Positions 60,260 to 64,000 of a DNA stretch of 64,000 nt are shown here, one piece after another. Under the pieces are notes generated by a model. That model searched no databases, was not told the DNA's origin, and was given only the letters and a program-made list of their open reading frames with translations. The position numbers were made by a program, and so were the translations under genes. The DNA lies in the NCBI GenBank assembly GCA_903885195.1, contig CAISHQ010000066.1, positions 1 to 64,000 on the forward strand, written 5' to 3'. The stretch's first letter is position 1, and each line of letters starts with the position of its first letter. This DNA is from an uncultured Pseudomonadota bacterium (lineage in GTDB: Bacteria; Pseudomonadota; Gammaproteobacteria; Steroidobacterales; Steroidobacteraceae).

Positions 60260-61174
60260 ATGTCACGTCACATCGAAATCGTCGAAGTCGGGCCGCGCGA
60301 TGGGCTGCAGAGCGAGCCGGGGGTCATGCCCACTTCCGCCAAGGTTGAGTTCATCGAGCGATTGATCGATGCCGGGCTGCGCCGGCTCGAGGTGACGAGC
60401 TTCGTCAACCCGAAGAAAGTGCCGCAGATGGCGGATGCGGAACAGGTGCTGGCGGGCCTCAACAAGCGGCCGGACGTGCGATACGTCGGCCTGGTCCTCA
60501 ATCAAAAGGGGTTCGAGCGAGCGGTGGCGGCCGGCTGCAACGAGGTGGGGATGGCGGTTGTCGCCAGCGACACCTTCAACCGTCGCAACCAAGGTGTGGG
60601 CACGGACGAGTCCATCGCTGCGTGGCTTGATATCGCCAAACAGGCGCATGCCGCCGGCGTGCGACCGCAAGTGACGGTGTCAGCCGCGTTCGGCTGCCCA
60701 TTCGAAGGGGAGGTATCGGTGGATCGGGTGATCGAGGTCGCCTGCCGGGTCGCCGAGGGAAATCCCCATGAGATCGCCTTCGCCGACACCATCGGCGTGG
60801 GTGTCCCCTCCCAAGTGAGCGAGATTTTGGGCCGAGCGACCGCAGCCTTGCCGGGCATGCGACTGCGCGCGCATTTTCACAATACCCGCAATACCGGGCT
60901 TGCCAACGCCTACGCGGCGGTCGTGGCGGGTGTCAGCGCCCTCGATTCGAGCGCGGGCGGCATCGGCGGGTGCCCGTTCGCCCCATCGGCCACCGGCAAC
61001 ATACCGACCGAGGATCTCGTCTACATGCTGGAACGTTCGGGGTACAGCACGGGCATCGATCTCGACAAGTTGATTGCGACCGGTGAGTGGCTGCAGGGCG
61101 TGCTCGGACGCAGCATCCCGAGCATGTTGCTCAAGGCCGGGACGTTTCCGAAGCCCGCGGCGCGGGCGGCCTGA
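60260..61174 (+). CDS. Hydroxymethylglutaryl-CoA lyase family protein
   Basis: MSRHIEIVEVGPRDGLQSEPGVMPT; GGIGGCPFAPSATGN. Confidence 0.93.
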   Translation: MSRHIEIVEVGPRDGLQSEPGVMPTSAKVEFIERLIDAGLRRLEVTSFVNPKKVPQMADAEQVLAGLNKRPDVRYVGLVLNQKGFERAVAAGCNEVGMAVVASDTFNRRNQGVGTDESIAAWLDIAKQAHAAGVRPQVTVSAAFGCPFEGEVSVDRVIEVACRVAEGNPHEIAFADTIGVGVPSQVSEILGRATAALPGMRLRAHFHNTRNTGLANAYAAVVAGVSALDSSAGGIGGCPFAPSATGNIPTEDLVYMLERSGYSTGIDLDKLIATGEWLQGVLGRSIPSMLLKAGTFPKPAARAA

Positions 61175-61281
61175 CGCGGAGGCAACGGACGCGCGCGCAC
61201 ATGCGGATTGCGTCATGCGCGGCGAGGTCGGATACTCCACACGGGTTTCCTTTTTCCCGATAGCGAGCCCAAGGGGGGCGC

Positions 61282-63372
61282 ATGTCATATCGATTGGGTG
61301 TAGACGTTGGCGGCACGTTCACGGACCTGCTGCTTGTGCAAGAAAAAACCGGCCAGACCTGGTCGGCCAAGGTTCCTTCGACACCGGCCGATCAGTCGAT
61401 CGGCGTGCTGAACGGCATCAAGCGCGTGTGCGAGCGGGCGGGCATCGACCCGAGCCAGATCGACCACGTGATGCACGGCACGACGGTGGCGACGAACACG
61501 GTGCTCACCGGAACCGGTGCGCGCTGTGGTCTCGTCACGACCAAGGGGTATCGTCAGGTGCTGCAGATCGCACGCTCCTACGTGCCGGGCGGTCTCGGTG
61601 GCTGGATCATCTACAACAAGTCGCTGCCGATGGCGCCGCTCGCGTGCACCATCGAAGCTGACGAGCGCGTCAGCGCCAAGGGTGAAGTCGTCAAGACGCT
61701 CGACGAGAAGGCCTTGCGCCAGAGCCTGCGCTCGCTGAAGGCACAGAACATCGAAGCGCTCACCGTGTCGCTCATCAACTCGTTCGCCAATCCGGCGCAC
61801 GAGCGTCGCGTCCGCGAGATCGCGCTCGAAGAACTGCCGGGCATGCCGGTATCGATTTCTTCGGACGTCGTGCCGGAGATGCAGGAGTACGAGCGCACCG
61901 TCACGACGGTCGCAAACTCCTACGTTCGCCCGCGCGTCGATCGCTACGTCAAGAACCTCAAGGCCAAGCTTGCTGAAGTGGCCAAGGACGTCAAGCTGCA
62001 CATCCTGCGCTCGGACGGCGGTCTGGCGTCGGCGTCTTCGGCGGCCGAGTATCCGGTGAATCTGCTGATGTCCGGCCCTGCGGGCGGCGTCACCGGTGCG
62101 CTGTGGGTCGCGGTGCAGGCGGGCTTCCCGAACCTGCTCACCGTGGACGTCGGCGGCACCTCGACCGACGTCGCTTTGATCCAGGGCGGTCAGCCGCGCC
62201 TGCGGCGTGAGACGACGGTCGGCGACGTAACGGTGCGCGCATCGTCGGTCGACATTCGCACGGTCGGCGCAGGTGGTGGTTCCATCGCCCACGTGCCGGA
62301 ACTGACCAAAGCTCTGCGCGTCGGCCCGCAGTCGGCGGGCGCGGATCCGGGTCCGGCCGCCTACAACCGTGGCGGCACTGAGCCCACGGTGGCTGATGCG
62401 AACATCGTGCTCGGATATCTCCCTGCGATGCAAAAGCTCGGCGGCGACATGGTGCTCAACCGCGAGCTCGCGCAGACGGCGGTCAAGAAAGTCGGCGATG
62501 CGCTCGGTTTGAGCGTCAAGCAGGCCGCGCAGGGTATCTACAACATCGTCAACGAGAACATGGTGGGTGCGCTGCGCCTCGTGTCGGTCGAGCAGGGCTA
62601 CGACCCGCGTGACTACGCGCTGATCGCCTTCGGTGGCGCAGGCCCCTTGCACGCCAATGCTCTGTCGCGACTGCTCGGTTCCTGGCCGTCGATCATTCCG
62701 CCGGGTCCGGGCGTGCTCTGCGCTCTCGGCGATGCGACCACGGCCGTCCGTGACGAACGCGCCCGCACCTACGTGCGTCGGTTCAGCGAGACGAACGCCA
62801 AAGAAATCGAGAAGATCCTGAAGACGCTCGCTGCCGACGCGTCCAAGGGCCTCGAGGAAGAGGGCGTCTCGAAGAACGAGATCACCACGAGCTACCAGGT
62901 GGACCTGCGCTATCACGGCCAGGGACTGCGACTTGCGGTAGAAGTGAACCTGAAGGATCTACAAAAGAAGGGTCTGAAGGCGATCTCTGATCAGTTCGAC
63001 GAGGAGCATAAGCGCCTGTTCACCTTCGCGCTGCCGCTCGAGCACGAGCTCGTCACGCTGCGCGCTGCCGTGCAGGGTCAGGGCATCAAGATCAAGCGTC
63101 AGCCGCTCGCCAAGGGCGGCACCGACCCGAAGGCGGCAGCTGTCGGCAAACAGAAGTCGTTCATGGAAGGCAAGGACGTGACGGCCATCGTTTACGACCG
63201 CGCCAAGCTCAAGGCCGGCAACAAGGTGCGCGGTCCGGCGATCGTCATGGAGATGGACTCGACTTCGGTGATCCTGCCGAAGCACACCGGCCATGTCGAC
63301 AAGTCCGGCTGCATCCTGATCTACCCCGACAATTACAAGGCGCCGAAGAAGGCCGCTGGTAAGAGGAAGTAA
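61282..63372 (+). CDS. Hydantoinase/oxoprolinase family protein, HyuA-type
   Basis: LGVDVGGTFTDLLL; HGTTVATN; FGGAGPLHA. Confidence 0.95.
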   Translation: MSYRLGVDVGGTFTDLLLVQEKTGQTWSAKVPSTPADQSIGVLNGIKRVCERAGIDPSQIDHVMHGTTVATNTVLTGTGARCGLVTTKGYRQVLQIARSYVPGGLGGWIIYNKSLPMAPLACTIEADERVSAKGEVVKTLDEKALRQSLRSLKAQNIEALTVSLINSFANPAHERRVREIALEELPGMPVSISSDVVPEMQEYERTVTTVANSYVRPRVDRYVKNLKAKLAEVAKDVKLHILRSDGGLASASSAAEYPVNLLMSGPAGGVTGALWVAVQAGFPNLLTVDVGGTSTDVALIQGGQPRLRRETTVGDVTVRASSVDIRTVGAGGGSIAHVPELTKALRVGPQSAGADPGPAAYNRGGTEPTVADANIVLGYLPAMQKLGGDMVLNRELAQTAVKKVGDALGLSVKQAAQGIYNIVNENMVGALRLVSVEQGYDPRDYALIAFGGAGPLHANALSRLLGSWPSIIPPGPGVLCALGDATTAVRDERARTYVRRFSETNAKEIEKILKTLAADASKGLEEEGVSKNEITTSYQVDLRYHGQGLRLAVEVNLKDLQKKGLKAISDQFDEEHKRLFTFALPLEHELVTLRAAVQGQGIKIKRQPLAKGGTDPKAAAVGKQKSFMEGKDVTAIVYDRAKLKAGNKVRGPAIVMEMDSTSVILPKHTGHVDKSGCILIYPDNYKAPKKAAGKRK

Positions 63373-63376
63373 TCCC

Positions 63377-64000
63377 ATGCCCGCAACAATCATTCAACGC
63401 AACAAGAAGCCCTTCAAGAAGACGAAGGTCGACACCGTTACCATCGATATCATCGAGAGCGCGCTGCGCAACGCGCGCTACGAGATGGACACGGTGCTGT
63501 TCCGCACGGCGATGTCGCCGGGCATCCGCGAACAGCACGACGAGTTCCCGATGATCGCCAACACCGAAGGCAAGATGGTCGTCGGTCAGTTCGGCTCGTT
63601 CATCTGGGGCTTCATGCAGGGTTACGACGGTACGGTGGAAGAGGGTGACATCTTCCTGACCTCCGATCCGTACTCGGTGAACGGCGCGATCAGCCACGCC
63701 AACGACTGGCTGATGCTGATGCCCGTGTACCGTGGTGGTCGCATCGTCGCCTGGACGGCGATGTTTGGTCACATGACCGACGTCGGCGGCAAGGTGCCGG
63801 GGTCGCTGCCGACCGACGGCACGACGATTTACGAAGATGGCATCGTGGTGCCGCCCACCAAGATCTACAACAAGGGCAAGCTCAACGAAGACGTGCTGCG
63901 TGTCGTGCTGCACAACTGCCGCCTGCCCGAGTGGAATCTGTCGGACTTCAACGCGATCACGGCCGCGCTGCGCACTGCGGCGACCCGCTGCGTGGAAATC
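63377..64000 (+). CDS. Hydantoinase B/oxoprolinase family protein, HyuB-type (truncated by window end)
   Basis: MPATIIQRNKKPFKKTKVDTVTIDIIESALRNARYEMDTVLFRTAMSPGIREQHDEF; open at window edge. Confidence 0.92.
   Translation, partial: MPATIIQRNKKPFKKTKVDTVTIDIIESALRNARYEMDTVLFRTAMSPGIREQHDEFPMIANTEGKMVVGQFGSFIWGFMQGYDGTVEEGDIFLTSDPYSVNGAISHANDWLMLMPVYRGGRIVAWTAMFGHMTDVGGKVPGSLPTDGTTIYEDGIVVPPTKIYNKGKLNEDVLRVVLHNCRLPEWNLSDFNAITAALRTAATRCVEI

Noticed and set aside
61285-62916. 543-aa minus-strand ORF opposite HyuA
   Set aside because: Shadow ORF in high-GC sequence; Arg/His-rich, no recognisable motif.
1-64000. CRISPR arrays, transposons, prophage, toxin-antitoxin, tRNA/rRNA genes
   Set aside because: Scanned for repeats, integrase/transposase-like proteins and tRNA-like cloverleaf segments; none convincing.

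Overview
64 kb of a high-GC bacterial chromosome, probably a gammaproteobacterium related to Xanthomonadales/Nevskiales (inferred from gene content only). Nearly all of it is coding, with no rRNA, tRNA, CRISPR array, transposase or prophage that I could recognise. Left third (about 0.2-23.5 kb): a large flagellar locus, fliD-fliS-PilZ-like-FleQ-like EBP-small ORF-fliEFGHIJK-fliLMNOPQR-flhBA-flhFG-fliA-motCD-like, with three matching sigma54-type promoters. Middle (23.6-49.2 kb): HDOD protein, L,D-transpeptidase, SDR, SAM hydrolase, lysC-lysA fusion, a complete his operon led by a TrpR/YerC-like regulator, a SAM-I riboswitch upstream of metX-metB, an ilvC-leuACDB operon, a leucyl aminopeptidase and ilvD. 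Right part (49.4-64 kb): tonB-exbB-exbD-exbD, two paralogous periplasmic TPR proteins, and a divergent cluster. The cluster's minus arm is CaiB-type CoA-transferase, isochorismatase-fold hydrolase, VOC protein, small paralog, methyltransferase, small paralog and polytopic membrane protein. Its plus arm is HMG-CoA-lyase-like, HyuA and HyuB (cut by the window end). Main discoveries: (1) an unlisted 41-aa leader peptide rich in Val and Leu (VVV, LLLELAL, three CTA codons) with a terminator/antiterminator upstream of ilvC-leuACDB; (2) the SAM-I riboswitch with an alternative pairing partner downstream; (3) the divergent CaiB/Hyu cluster with a pair of uncharacterised small paralogs, which is the best candidate for an undescribed system; (4) a palindromic operator candidate in front of the TrpR-like/his operon. 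Coordinates and motifs were read by eye. No database search or folding was run.
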